Source: Saprospiraceae bacterium (GTDB taxonomy: Bacteria; Bacteroidota; Bacteroidia; Chitinophagales; Saprospiraceae). Taken from it: a stretch of 64,000 nt of DNA. The translations under genes were made by a program, and so were the position numbers. The stretch spans positions 59,915-123,914 of the forward strand of contig JAHDGF010000005.1 in NCBI GenBank assembly GCA_020627785.1. The letters are read 5' to 3'. A model generated the notes under the pieces. That model was not told the origin of the DNA. It ran no database searches and worked only from the letters and a program-made list of their open reading frames with translations. Positions within the stretch are counted from its first letter, which is position 1; each line of letters opens with the position of its first letter. Below are positions 9,031 to 17,922 of this stretch, in pieces.

Positions 9031-10470
9031 TTGCTATTTAACTCAACCATATTTGTACTTTTCTTTGTTGTTGTATTTATCATCTATTGGTTTTTACTTG
9101 GTGGCAAACTAAAAGAGCAAAACGTATTTTTATTAATTGCCAGTTATATCTTTTATGGCTGCTGGGATTATAGATTTCTCTTAATAATATTACTCAGTAC
9201 CATCACAGATTACTTCATTGGTAATCTAATTTATGAAAGAGAAGATTTAAGAGCGAAGGCCAGGTTACTTACCATAAGCTTGTTTGTAAATTTGGGTGCT
9301 CTTTTTGTTTTTAAGTACTTTAATTTTTTCTCAGAATCTTTTGCGGCCTTATTTTCGAGGTTTGGCCTAGTGGTAGATGCTTTAACTTTGAATCTTGTAC
9401 TACCCGTTGGAATAAGCTTTTATACTTTTCAGACTTTAAGTTATACCATTGATATTTATAAGGGCAAACTAAAACCTACGAGGGATTTTGTTGCCTTTGC
9501 AGCATTTGTTAGTTTTTTTCCTCAACTAGTTGCTGGGCCGATTGAGAAAGCGAAAGACCTACTTCCACAGTTTTTAAAAGATAGAAAGTTTAATCCAAAA
9601 CTTGCTGTGAAGGGACTTGAGCAAAGTCTATGGGGTTTATTTAAAAAAGTAGTAATTGCCGATAATTGTGCTCCCATTGTAAACCAGATATTTTCTTCTT
9701 ACGATACACAGCCATCTTCGGTTTTAATATTGGGATTAGTATTATTCGCATTTCAAATTTATGGTGATTTTTCTGGCTATTCTGATATGGCTATAGGTAC
9801 AGCCAAGTTACTTGGATTTAATCTTTCCATTAATTTCAAGTATCCATTTTTCTCAACCTCGATGTCTGACATGTGGAGAAGATGGCACATTAGTTTATCA
9901 ACATGGACTGGTGAATATATATTTATGCCTTTGTCGGCTTGGAAAAAGCATTGGAAAAGAAAGGGTGTTGTTTTTGCTTTGATGGCAACCTTTTTGATTT
10001 TGGGAATCTGGCATGGGGCTAATTGGACTTTTGTTGCATTCGGTCTTCTTCACGGAACTATTGTTTCTGTGGAATATGTTTTTAAAAAGCAGACCAATTT
10101 ATTAGGTCAATTTCTAGGGAGTAAAAGATTAATGAGTGCAAGTGGATGGTTTATCACCATGAGTTTGTGGTTGGTTGGAATGTGTTTTTTCAGATCAACA
10201 GATATCGCTTCCGCAAATGAATATTTACATAATATTTTTGTTGGTCCTTATTTTGATGGGATACCTATTTATTTCAGAACTTATAAATTTCTCTTTGCTT
10301 TTTTATTCATATTGTTTGCATGCGAATGGTATAATAGAAAGGCCGAGTTTGGTTTAGATTTGTCAAAGTTTAAATCAAAGCCAGTACGATGGGGGGTGTA
10401 TTATGCGCTCATTTTCGTAATGTTGAGATATTCTGGTCAACAACAAGATTTTATTTATTTTCAATTTTAG
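9031..10470 (+). CDS. MBOAT O-acyltransferase, AlgI/DltB-like (module 1)
   Basis: A 479-residue polytopic membrane-bound O-acyltransferase. The AlgI signature WRRWHISLSTW lies near residues 280-290 and the catalytic histidine is in IWHGANW, about residue 328. The start is TTG at 9,031; this is supported by the paralogues at 23,107 and 35,132, which begin MLFNS in the same place with ATG. MBOAT proteins of this class pass acyl groups across the membrane to polysaccharides (AlgI) or teichoic acids (DltB). The gene is followed after three bases by its own acyl carrier protein, so its donor is probably acyl-ACP, as for DltB. The C-terminus ends IYFQF, as in the other two copies. Confidence 0.9.
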   Translation: MLFNSTIFVLFFVVVFIIYWFLLGGKLKEQNVFLLIASYIFYGCWDYRFLLIILLSTITDYFIGNLIYEREDLRAKARLLTISLFVNLGALFVFKYFNFFSESFAALFSRFGLVVDALTLNLVLPVGISFYTFQTLSYTIDIYKGKLKPTRDFVAFAAFVSFFPQLVAGPIEKAKDLLPQFLKDRKFNPKLAVKGLEQSLWGLFKKVVIADNCAPIVNQIFSSYDTQPSSVLILGLVLFAFQIYGDFSGYSDMAIGTAKLLGFNLSINFKYPFFSTSMSDMWRRWHISLSTWTGEYIFMPLSAWKKHWKRKGVVFALMATFLILGIWHGANWTFVAFGLLHGTIVSVEYVFKKQTNLLGQFLGSKRLMSASGWFITMSLWLVGMCFFRSTDIASANEYLHNIFVGPYFDGIPIYFRTYKFLFAFLFILFACEWYNRKAEFGLDLSKFKSKPVRWGVYYALIFVMLRYSGQQQDFIYFQF

Positions 10471-10473
10471 ATA

Positions 10474-10707
10474 ATGGAGAAACTTTTAAATATTATTAAT
10501 CAGGTACTCAAAAACTCTGGTTTAGGTGAAGTTGAAGAGCTAAAGCCTGAACAGAATTTAAAGGATGATTTAGGCATGGATTCAATTATTATTGCAGAAC
10601 TAGTTGCTACTGTTGATGTTGCTTTTGATTCAGACATTAATAGTAATGGAATGGTCCAAACCATCAAAGATATACAGGTGGCAATAACTCCTGATAATGA
10701 AAAATAG
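10474..10707 (+). CDS. acyl carrier protein (module 1)
   Basis: A 77-residue carrier protein. The 4'-phosphopantetheine attachment motif is LGMDSI, with Ser37 as the modified residue, and the protein is acidic with a four-helix-bundle pattern. It sits between the MBOAT and the LnmK-like gene, with a 3-base gap before it and an 11-base overlap after it, so it is almost certainly dedicated to this module and is not the housekeeping fatty acid ACP. By analogy with DltC it would carry the acyl group handed to the MBOAT. Confidence 0.9.
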   Translation: MEKLLNIINQVLKNSGLGEVEELKPEQNLKDDLGMDSIIIAELVATVDVAFDSDINSNGMVQTIKDIQVAITPDNEK

Positions 10708-11557
10708 CAAACGATTAGTTGTTGATATGCCCCAGATGGCCATAGGTGCTTTATCTGAAAGTTGGCTTTTGAAAGAATTAGGAGATTTTCATTGGGCGTC
10801 TATTTGTAAAGGGTTAGGTAAGAAGTCAAAAGAATTGGTTAACGACACTGATGATCGGCTTTACGCAACCTTTGTGAGAATTAGATATACCATTAATAAA
10901 AATCTAAATTCTTTTAAAGAGAACGACGATTTAGAATTGAATTCTGAAATCAGTCGATTTGGAAACAGCATGTACTTTAGCAATATGTCGCTTAAGTCTG
11001 AATCTGCAGTTGTGAATTCCAATCTGATGACAACTTTTACCCTTCGGAATAAAGATGATAATACCAAGTTGGCAAAAAGTGAACCTGATGTTGCAGAAAA
11101 TACAATTCCTAAGGAATTGTCCTTTCCTAGTTTTGGTGCAGAGTATCGACAATTAAGAAAAGACATTTTAAAAGAATTTACCTTTAGTGAAGAAACTTTC
11201 AGTGTGCCAGAAATAGGTAAAAGTATTTTTGAGTCCTCTTATGATTTAATTCCTTACCATGATTTAAATGGGGTAGGACTTCTTTATTTTGCAGCATATC
11301 CAATCATTAATGATATCTGTACCAATAAATATTTCAAAGCACATAGATCTGAAAATTGGGCGATGGATTATTTTACGGAATTTAAGGACATCCATTATTT
11401 TGGAAATTGTAATTCTGATGATAAAATTAAATTTGTAATTCATGAATTAGAATCACTTTCAGATGATCAGTTTCTAATTTCATCGAGTTTATTTCGGGAA
11501 AGTGATGGTGAACTTATTGCTAGAATGTTTACAGTAAAATCTAAGGCTGTACGTTGA
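10697..11557 (+). CDS. LnmK/Pnap_2097-like acyltransferase/decarboxylase
   Basis: A 286-residue protein that resembles the LnmK family (double hot-dog fold). The diagnostic stretch is DLNGVGLLYFAAYP at about residues 188-201, followed by YFGNCN; the N-terminus has SESWLLKELGD followed by HW, as in Pnap_2097-type relatives. LnmK of leinamycin biosynthesis loads methylmalonyl-CoA onto an ACP and decarboxylates it to propionyl-ACP. The gene overlaps the ACP by 11 bases and the SGNH-like gene by 4. This suggests it loads the neighbouring ACP with a short acyl group for the MBOAT. Family assignment is from remembered motifs; the acyl group (propionyl or other) is inferred. Confidence 0.7.
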   Translation: MKNSKRLVVDMPQMAIGALSESWLLKELGDFHWASICKGLGKKSKELVNDTDDRLYATFVRIRYTINKNLNSFKENDDLELNSEISRFGNSMYFSNMSLKSESAVVNSNLMTTFTLRNKDDNTKLAKSEPDVAENTIPKELSFPSFGAEYRQLRKDILKEFTFSEETFSVPEIGKSIFESSYDLIPYHDLNGVGLLYFAAYPIINDICTNKYFKAHRSENWAMDYFTEFKDIHYFGNCNSDDKIKFVIHELESLSDDQFLISSSLFRESDGELIARMFTVKSKAVR

Positions 11558-12558
11558 AAGATTTTCTAGTTAAAGTATTCCTTTTTCTCATTCCTTTTAT
11601 CATCGTATTGATTTCTTACTTTGTATTCGATCCATTTAAAGTGCTTTATAATCACTCGGATATTTTATTTCAAGAAGACGGAACACCGGATGGATTTACT
11701 TTGAATAGGGATTATGTAGGGACTGAATTGCTACTACATAATTACTCTAATTTTAAATATGATTCATTCATATTTGGATCTTCAAGAGCTTCAGTATTTA
11801 GATCATTTGATTGGGAGCAACATATTGAAACGGATGCTCCTTCTTTTCATTTTATTGGATCTGGGGAATCTTTGTATGGGATCTGGAAAAAGGTAAAATT
11901 TTTAGATGATGAGAAGATTGATATCAAAAATGCACTCCTCTGTATTGATCACAATTTATTAGGTCGACTTAGGAATGGAGATGGTTTAATTTCAGTACGT
12001 CACCCAAAGGTAACAGGAAACAAAATTGGCTTTCATTTTTTACACTTAACGGAATATCTCTCCACTGATTTTTTCATTCAATATTTAGACTTCAAAATTT
12101 TCAAGAAAAAGAAGTCTTATATGACTAAATTGTTTGATAACTCTGATGGAGACCTAAGATTTGAAACGGTTTCAAATGATTGGTATCACCAAGGGAAGGA
12201 GAATAGAATTCGAAAAGATTCTATTGCCTATTATAAACATCCTATTTTTTATGAAAGATCTACAAGTGAGGTAACTGGAGAAATTGTTATAAGACAGGAG
12301 CAATTATCCATGTTGAAAGAAATTGCAGCCATATTAGAAAAAAATAACACAAATCTTAAGATATTAATCAATCCTCTATATGACCAAGTACGGTTAAATT
12401 CTGAGGACGAAAGGACACTTCAGCAAATTTTTGGGGCTTCAAACGTCTGGAATTTCTCAGGAAAAAACGATTTAACAAATTACAAGGGAAATTTCTACGA
12501 AAACTCTCATTTCAAGCCATATGTGGCCAAAAAAATGCTTGCCTCTATTTATAATTAA
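11554..12558 (+). CDS. SGNH/AlgJ-DltD-like membrane-anchored protein (module 1)
   Basis: A 334-residue protein with one N-terminal transmembrane segment (about residues 5-25) and an extracytoplasmic domain. It has a nucleophile-like FGSSRAS motif (Ser76/Ser77) and a C-terminal ENSH segment where SGNH proteins of the AlgX/DltD type carry D-x-x-H. Such partners take the acyl group exported by the MBOAT and place it on the polymer. The aspartate is replaced by glutamate here, unlike the copies at 24,574 and 36,571. The start is TTG, overlapping the stop of the LnmK-like gene (TTGA). The role is inferred from gene order plus these motifs. Confidence 0.68.
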   Translation: MKDFLVKVFLFLIPFIIVLISYFVFDPFKVLYNHSDILFQEDGTPDGFTLNRDYVGTELLLHNYSNFKYDSFIFGSSRASVFRSFDWEQHIETDAPSFHFIGSGESLYGIWKKVKFLDDEKIDIKNALLCIDHNLLGRLRNGDGLISVRHPKVTGNKIGFHFLHLTEYLSTDFFIQYLDFKIFKKKKSYMTKLFDNSDGDLRFETVSNDWYHQGKENRIRKDSIAYYKHPIFYERSTSEVTGEIVIRQEQLSMLKEIAAILEKNNTNLKILINPLYDQVRLNSEDERTLQQIFGASNVWNFSGKNDLTNYKGNFYENSHFKPYVAKKMLASIYN

Positions 12559-12654
12559 TTAGTTTTGATAAGAGAAGCCCCACTAAATATTTATTTCTGC
12601 TAAATCTGACTCCTATCAACAAAAATTAGCACAAAATAACATACATAAAACTCG

Positions 12655-14172
12655 ATGACTCAATTTAATTTCTTTCCAACCAATTCTATCAAAGTAGCTC
12701 TGAACCTGCTGGTATTTTTAATGATAGTAATAGAACTGCAAGCACAATTACACTCCAATGTGGAAATGCCGGTTAGCATTAATCAAACTGGATTGGCACC
12801 TGATGCAAGTAGTATTCTTGATCTAGATGCAACTGATAAAGGAGTGTTGATTCCAAGATTGACAACAGCGCAGAAGAATGCGATTACAGGCCCTGCAACT
12901 GGATTATTAATATTTGACAGAACCTTAAATAATTTTTGTTTCTATGATGGTATTAGCTGGGTAGAAATTCCGCAATCGACAGGAGGACCAATAACGGTTA
13001 TTGAAGATGCAGATGGGGACACTCGAGTGGATGTTGAAGAATCAGCTGATGATGATGAGGTTCATGTTTATTTAAACAATACAAAACATATAACTTTTAA
13101 GGAAAATTCTGACGGAACTGCAAATACCTCTTATCCTTCAAGTTCACAGAATTTATTTATCGGAAATTTAGCAGGCGCTTCTAATGAACTGGCTAACGGT
13201 GCAGATAAAAATACCTTTATAGGATACTTCTCTGGTAAACTGAATAAAACAGGAAAGAACAATACATTTGTTGGTAGAAATTCAGGCGCAATATTTCAAT
13301 CAGGACAGGCAAATTGTTTTCTTGGAATGAACGCAGGTGCAGATTTACCAACTGGAAATGCAAATATATTTATAGGAGTAAGTGCAGGAGCACATTTAAA
13401 TCAATATTGTCATAACAATACAGTCATCGGAACGAATGCTGCTGCTAACGTAAGATACACAACAAGCAATGTAATGGTTGGAGCGTATGCAGGTCGAAGC
13501 GGTGGAGAAGATGGTTATAATGTTTTCCTCGGATCAAATTCTGGAGAAGTAAGTGATAGTACCTCTGGCAATATTTTCATCGGTTATTCTAGTGGTAAAT
13601 TTGAACAAAATAATGATAGACTAATCATAGAAAATTCAAGTTCTGGCATGCCATTAATCTATGGTGAATTTGCGAACGATAAGGTAGGTATTAATTGGGA
13701 TTCCAGCATGGCTCTGCCAAACGAATTGACAGTTAATGGTGATGCTTCTAAGACTACTCCTGGAGATTGGTTGGCAAATTCAGATGCTCGACTGAAAAAA
13801 AACATAACTGCCTTAGATTCTAAAGAGATGTTACAAAAACTTGTAGCCTTAGAAGGTGTGCATTATGAATGGAATGATGATAAAACTGGATACAAAAGGC
13901 CTACGGGAATTCAATACGGTTTTACTGCTCAAAATATGAAAGAAGTCTGGCCGAACTTGGTATCTGAAGATTCCAAAGGATTTCTGCAAACATCTTATGG
14001 TTCATTAGATCACATGTATGTTGAATCAATAAAAGAACTTGCTGCCGAAAATGCTAAGCTTAAGAATCAACTGGCAACACATCAAGCCGATATGGAGAAT
14101 TTTGGAACGATTCTAAAGTCTTTACAAGCGGAACTAGCTTCTTTAAAATCTGATCCTAAATTCCAAGATTAG
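12655..14172 (+). CDS. secreted surface protein with S74 intramolecular chaperone (copy 1)
   Basis: A 505-residue protein with a signal peptide ending near AQLHSN (residues 30-36). An N-terminal domain common in Bacteroidota surface proteins includes KGVLIPRLTTAQ. A central region (about 165-330) is built of repeated units of the type N-x-F-I-G-x-x-A/S-G, which should form a trimeric beta-roll or helix. The peptidase S74 autochaperone domain starts SDARLKKNI with the Ser376/Lys381 dyad; a coiled coil closes the protein. S74 domains help tail spikes and adhesins trimerise and then cut themselves off. A tandem paralogue follows. Its place inside a glycan cluster is unusual. Confidence 0.85.
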   Translation: MTQFNFFPTNSIKVALNLLVFLMIVIELQAQLHSNVEMPVSINQTGLAPDASSILDLDATDKGVLIPRLTTAQKNAITGPATGLLIFDRTLNNFCFYDGISWVEIPQSTGGPITVIEDADGDTRVDVEESADDDEVHVYLNNTKHITFKENSDGTANTSYPSSSQNLFIGNLAGASNELANGADKNTFIGYFSGKLNKTGKNNTFVGRNSGAIFQSGQANCFLGMNAGADLPTGNANIFIGVSAGAHLNQYCHNNTVIGTNAAANVRYTTSNVMVGAYAGRSGGEDGYNVFLGSNSGEVSDSTSGNIFIGYSSGKFEQNNDRLIIENSSSGMPLIYGEFANDKVGINWDSSMALPNELTVNGDASKTTPGDWLANSDARLKKNITALDSKEMLQKLVALEGVHYEWNDDKTGYKRPTGIQYGFTAQNMKEVWPNLVSEDSKGFLQTSYGSLDHMYVESIKELAAENAKLKNQLATHQADMENFGTILKSLQAELASLKSDPKFQD

Positions 14173-14238
14173 ATTATTTTATTAGAAAATTAGGAAGTAC
14201 TTCCACGATTCTTTCATCTAAGATTAAATAAGTTCGTT

Positions 14239-15750
14239 ATGATAATCAATACCAACTTTACAAAAAATATATGTAATTTATTGTTAATCACTTGTGCGTG
14301 GATTTCAACGTCTTATTTTGCGAAAGCGCAGATAAATACAAGTATTGAAATGCCTGTAAGTATCAGTGAAAATCCATCAACACCAGACAATAGTAGTTTG
14401 CTAGATTTACAATCTACAAGCAAAGGTGTTTTAGTTCCTCGAATGACATCTGCTGAAAGAAATAACATTGCTAACCCAGCCACTGGTTTACTTGTGTATG
14501 ACACAACGACTTTTAATTTTTGGTTTCATAATGGAATTGCGTGGAGAGAATTAGGTGCAGCACCACCAGTAGCCGCAAGTCCAACGACTTTTATTGAAGA
14601 TGCTGATGGGGACACAAGAATCGACACAGAGTATTTGATGGATGAAGATAAAATACGATTTTACATAAATGACATAGAAGGGATAAGGTATGTTCAGAAT
14701 TCAGATAATTCAGTTGGAATCCAATTTCCTAACAATAGTAAAAATGTTTTTATTGGAAATGGTGCTGGTCAGAGTAGCGCATATGATGGAACTACATCTG
14801 GGTCCGACTTTAATACTTTTATTGGATTTAATTCGGGTTGGTTAACCTCTACGGGAAGACTTAATACAGCGGTTGGTTTCAGAGCTGGCTCGAAAATCGA
14901 TGGCAATTTAAATGTTTATATGGGAACGAACGCAGGGACTCAACAAACAGCCGGTGTTGGTAATGCTTTTGTTGGAGCTTCTTCCGGGGCTCATATTTCT
15001 AATGGAGATTTTAATGCTTATTTCGGAACGAATACAGCAGCTAATGTTGCAACCTGTAGTAGGAATACTGCCATAGGAAGTAGTGCAGGAAGAGACGGAG
15101 GAGATTTAAATGAAAATGTTTACGTGGGTTACCAAGCAGGGGAATTAAATTTAAATGGACATGGGAATGTTTTCTTAGGAGCTTTTGCCGGGCGAAATAC
15201 ACAGAATATGGAGGACATACTCATGATAGAAAATTCAACTACTTTAACACCACTTATCTATGGCGATTTTCTAAATGATATGTTGGGCGTAAACTGGGAT
15301 AGCTCAGTGGCATTACCAAATACTTTATCTGTGAATGGTGACGCATCAAAAACTACAGCTGGTGATTGGTTAGCAAATTCAGATGCTCGACTAAAGAAAA
15401 ATATAAACAATTTGGATTCAAAACTCATGCTTAAAAAATTATTAAGCATGCGAGGCGTAAGTTATGAATGGAATGATTCAATAACAGGATTTAAAAGACC
15501 AGAAGGAGTTCAATATGGTTTCATCGCCCAAGATGTTCAAGATGTATGGCCATCAAATGTTATAGAAGATAAACAGGGATATCTCATGACTGGATATGGA
15601 ACCTATGATCATATGTATGTAGAAGCGATCAAAGCTTTGCATGAAGAAAACGAAGCATTAAAAAAAGAGCTTTCAGAAATCAACAATGTTTTAGATAAGA
15701 TTGTAGCAAAGGTTGAAAAAATGAGTAGCGACGGTACGGCTTCTAATTAG
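14239..15750 (+). CDS. secreted surface protein with S74 intramolecular chaperone (copy 2)
   Basis: A 503-residue tandem paralogue of the preceding gene with the same layout: signal peptide ending near FAKAQ, KGVLVPRMTSAE N-terminal domain, repeated N-x-F-I/V-G-x-x-A/S-G units, and an S74 chaperone domain starting SDARLKKNI with Ser381. The segment GDASKTTAGDWLANSDA is nearly identical in both copies, while the repeat regions have diverged. Expected product: a trimeric surface fibre or adhesin whose C-terminal roughly 120 residues are released by self-cleavage. It may coat the cell together with the glycan. No clear promoter is seen in the 66-base gap before it. Confidence 0.85.
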   Translation: MIINTNFTKNICNLLLITCAWISTSYFAKAQINTSIEMPVSISENPSTPDNSSLLDLQSTSKGVLVPRMTSAERNNIANPATGLLVYDTTTFNFWFHNGIAWRELGAAPPVAASPTTFIEDADGDTRIDTEYLMDEDKIRFYINDIEGIRYVQNSDNSVGIQFPNNSKNVFIGNGAGQSSAYDGTTSGSDFNTFIGFNSGWLTSTGRLNTAVGFRAGSKIDGNLNVYMGTNAGTQQTAGVGNAFVGASSGAHISNGDFNAYFGTNTAANVATCSRNTAIGSSAGRDGGDLNENVYVGYQAGELNLNGHGNVFLGAFAGRNTQNMEDILMIENSTTLTPLIYGDFLNDMLGVNWDSSVALPNTLSVNGDASKTTAGDWLANSDARLKKNINNLDSKLMLKKLLSMRGVSYEWNDSITGFKRPEGVQYGFIAQDVQDVWPSNVIEDKQGYLMTGYGTYDHMYVEAIKALHEENEALKKELSEINNVLDKIVAKVEKMSSDGTASN

Positions 15751-15814
15751 TGTTAGTTCTCATTCTTACTAGAGGTATATTACAATTTCCCCAAAAATTA
15801 ATGGCTGAATTTTC

Positions 15815-16648
15815 ATGAAGAAGGTATTAAAAAATATATATCATGCTATTCCATTGAAGAGGCAAATCTTTTCTTTGATAAAGGCAGTTAAAGCACCACC
15901 AGAGTCGATTTATAAACACCTACACTTCAACGGAGATTTTAAAGTCGAGATTGATAAGAACCACCACTTTAGAATAAATTCATATGGAGCACAGATTGCT
16001 AATGAAGTATTCTGGGAAGGACTATATAACAGTTGGGAAGGGAAGTCAATAGAGATTTGGAGAGAAGTCTCTCTTCATAGTGAAATGATGTTTGATATAG
16101 GAGCTAATGCGGGTTTTTATACGCTCGTTTCTAAAACCATGAACCCGTCAATGAATGTTCATGCTTTCGAGCCATCAAATGACTGGTACAAAAGATTTAA
16201 TGACAACTGTGCGCTCAACAATATTAACGTGAACTCGCATCAATTGGCACTATCCAATCAAGATGCTGAGACCTATATTAAAAGTGTTTGGAGAGACGAT
16301 AATAAAACCTATACGGCGCAGAAGCTTGATACTTGGATTGAAGAAAATAATATCCAAAAAATGGATTTATTAAAAATCGATGTTGAGCATTACGTAGTCG
16401 AGATGGTACAAGGATTTGATACTTATTTTGATAAGTTTAGGCCTAATGTGATGATTGAAATCTTAAGGGATGAATATGCCATAGAGATTGAAAAAGTGTG
16501 GAAGACAAAGGAAAAAGGATATTTATATTTTAATATTAATGACAAAACAAAAGAAGTCAGGCAAATGTCAACTTTACAAGAAAGAAGCGACGATATGAAT
16601 ATATTCATATGCCACCCTGAAATGGCTTCGAAACTTAAGCTGATTTAA
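15815..16648 (+). CDS. FkbM-family methyltransferase (copy 1)
   Basis: A 277-residue FkbM-type SAM-dependent methyltransferase. Motif I is MMFDIGANAGFYTLV (about residues 90-104), followed by HAFEPS, and by the family's KIDVEHYVVEMVQGF segment near residue 190. FkbM proteins O-methylate sugars or natural products. The KIDVE-type motif is present, but the usual G-x-E after it is EHY. It begins a new stretch of modification genes after the S74 pair. Likely substrate: a hydroxyl of a glycan residue, inferred from context only. Confidence 0.82.
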   Translation: MKKVLKNIYHAIPLKRQIFSLIKAVKAPPESIYKHLHFNGDFKVEIDKNHHFRINSYGAQIANEVFWEGLYNSWEGKSIEIWREVSLHSEMMFDIGANAGFYTLVSKTMNPSMNVHAFEPSNDWYKRFNDNCALNNINVNSHQLALSNQDAETYIKSVWRDDNKTYTAQKLDTWIEENNIQKMDLLKIDVEHYVVEMVQGFDTYFDKFRPNVMIEILRDEYAIEIEKVWKTKEKGYLYFNINDKTKEVRQMSTLQERSDDMNIFICHPEMASKLKLI

Positions 16649-16656
16649 CTCTTTTC

Positions 16657-17922
16657 TTGAAAATTCTTATTCTAACTTTTTATTATCCTCCTTGTATGGG
16701 GACAGGTGCGCCTAGACCAGAAAGTTGGGCTAAAACCTTTTTAAAGGAAGGTCATGAGGTAACAGTTGTGAGTAGATATTGGTCTGGCGAAGAGAAGAAT
16801 TGGAATGACTACCTTAAGTCCACTCCAATTGATAAACCTCAAATTACAGAAGAAGGAAAGTTGACAAAAGTTTTCCTCCCATACCAAGAAAGAGAATACA
16901 GTAAAATAGGATTGGTAAGAAAGTTTAATTCTGTATTTAATTTAGTGACAGGAAATCTAGAGAGAGAAGTCGACTCAATGTATTACTTTGATTATATAAA
17001 GGACATACTTACTCAAAATAAATTTGACTTTATGGTGGCTACCTGCCCTCCTTGGAATCTATCTAGGTTAGCTTATAAAATATGGAAGTCATTTAAGATT
17101 CCATTTGCTTTAGATTATCGGGATTATGAAAATGATGTAATTCTTCCATTAAATCCAAAGCTGTCTAATTTTAGAAAATTTGAATTTTTCTGGAATACTA
17201 GATACATGAAAAAGTGGATTGCAAAATCAAAATTTATTGCTGGTGCATCAAAGCCGATTGTCGACTATGTAATGGACCAAAACAATATTGCTGGTTATGA
17301 AATCACCAATGGTTATAATCAAAAGTTAATTTCAAAAATTCAGGAAAGTCAAGCAAGTGATATTTTTACAATTTCTATTATAGGATTTTTATACCCACCC
17401 CAAGACTTGACCATCCTCATCGAAGGATTGAATAAATTTTTTGATAAAAATAAGGGCATAAAGTTTCAATTTAATTTTATTGGAGTGAATGCAATTAAGG
17501 AAGTTGCAGATAATTTGCGTGAACGCTTGCCTTCAAAATATATTAACATCACGGATAGAATTCCTCAAGAAGAAGCCTTGAGAATTGGGAGTAAAAGTAA
17601 TGTACTTTATTATGCCGGTTGGTCTAATTGGAAAGGAGTCTATTCTGCAAAGATTTTTGAGTACTTGGCGCTCGAAAGAAGAATCCTGATCGCACCTGGT
17701 GATAACTTCGCCATTGATAAAATAATAAGAGAGAGCAATAGTGGAGAAGTGGTCAATAGCATAGACGCTTTTGATAATCTTTTAACTGCATGGTACAAAG
17801 AATGGGAAGAAAAGGGCTACCTAAGTTGGGATGGTGATGAAAATTATGTCAAACAATTCTCAAGAGAAGCACAAGCCATAAAATTATTAGAGGCAATTAA
17901 AAAAGAAGCTGTCTTAGCATGA
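16657..17922 (+). CDS. glycosyltransferase (GT4-like)
   Basis: A 421-residue GT-B-type protein. The N-terminus KILILTFYYPPCMGTGAPRP is typical of GT4 enzymes (a strand and a glycine loop followed by the acceptor site). Donor-side segments follow: IIGFLYPPQDLTILIEGL and the YSAKIFEYLALERRILIA helix with its acidic residue. The start is TTG at 16,657, needed to include the first beta strand; no ATG fits. The last four bases overlap the next gene. Predicted to extend the oligosaccharide at the cytoplasmic membrane; the sugar is unknown. Confidence 0.8.
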   Translation: MKILILTFYYPPCMGTGAPRPESWAKTFLKEGHEVTVVSRYWSGEEKNWNDYLKSTPIDKPQITEEGKLTKVFLPYQEREYSKIGLVRKFNSVFNLVTGNLEREVDSMYYFDYIKDILTQNKFDFMVATCPPWNLSRLAYKIWKSFKIPFALDYRDYENDVILPLNPKLSNFRKFEFFWNTRYMKKWIAKSKFIAGASKPIVDYVMDQNNIAGYEITNGYNQKLISKIQESQASDIFTISIIGFLYPPQDLTILIEGLNKFFDKNKGIKFQFNFIGVNAIKEVADNLRERLPSKYINITDRIPQEEALRIGSKSNVLYYAGWSNWKGVYSAKIFEYLALERRILIAPGDNFAIDKIIRESNSGEVVNSIDAFDNLLTAWYKEWEEKGYLSWDGDENYVKQFSREAQAIKLLEAIKKEAVLA

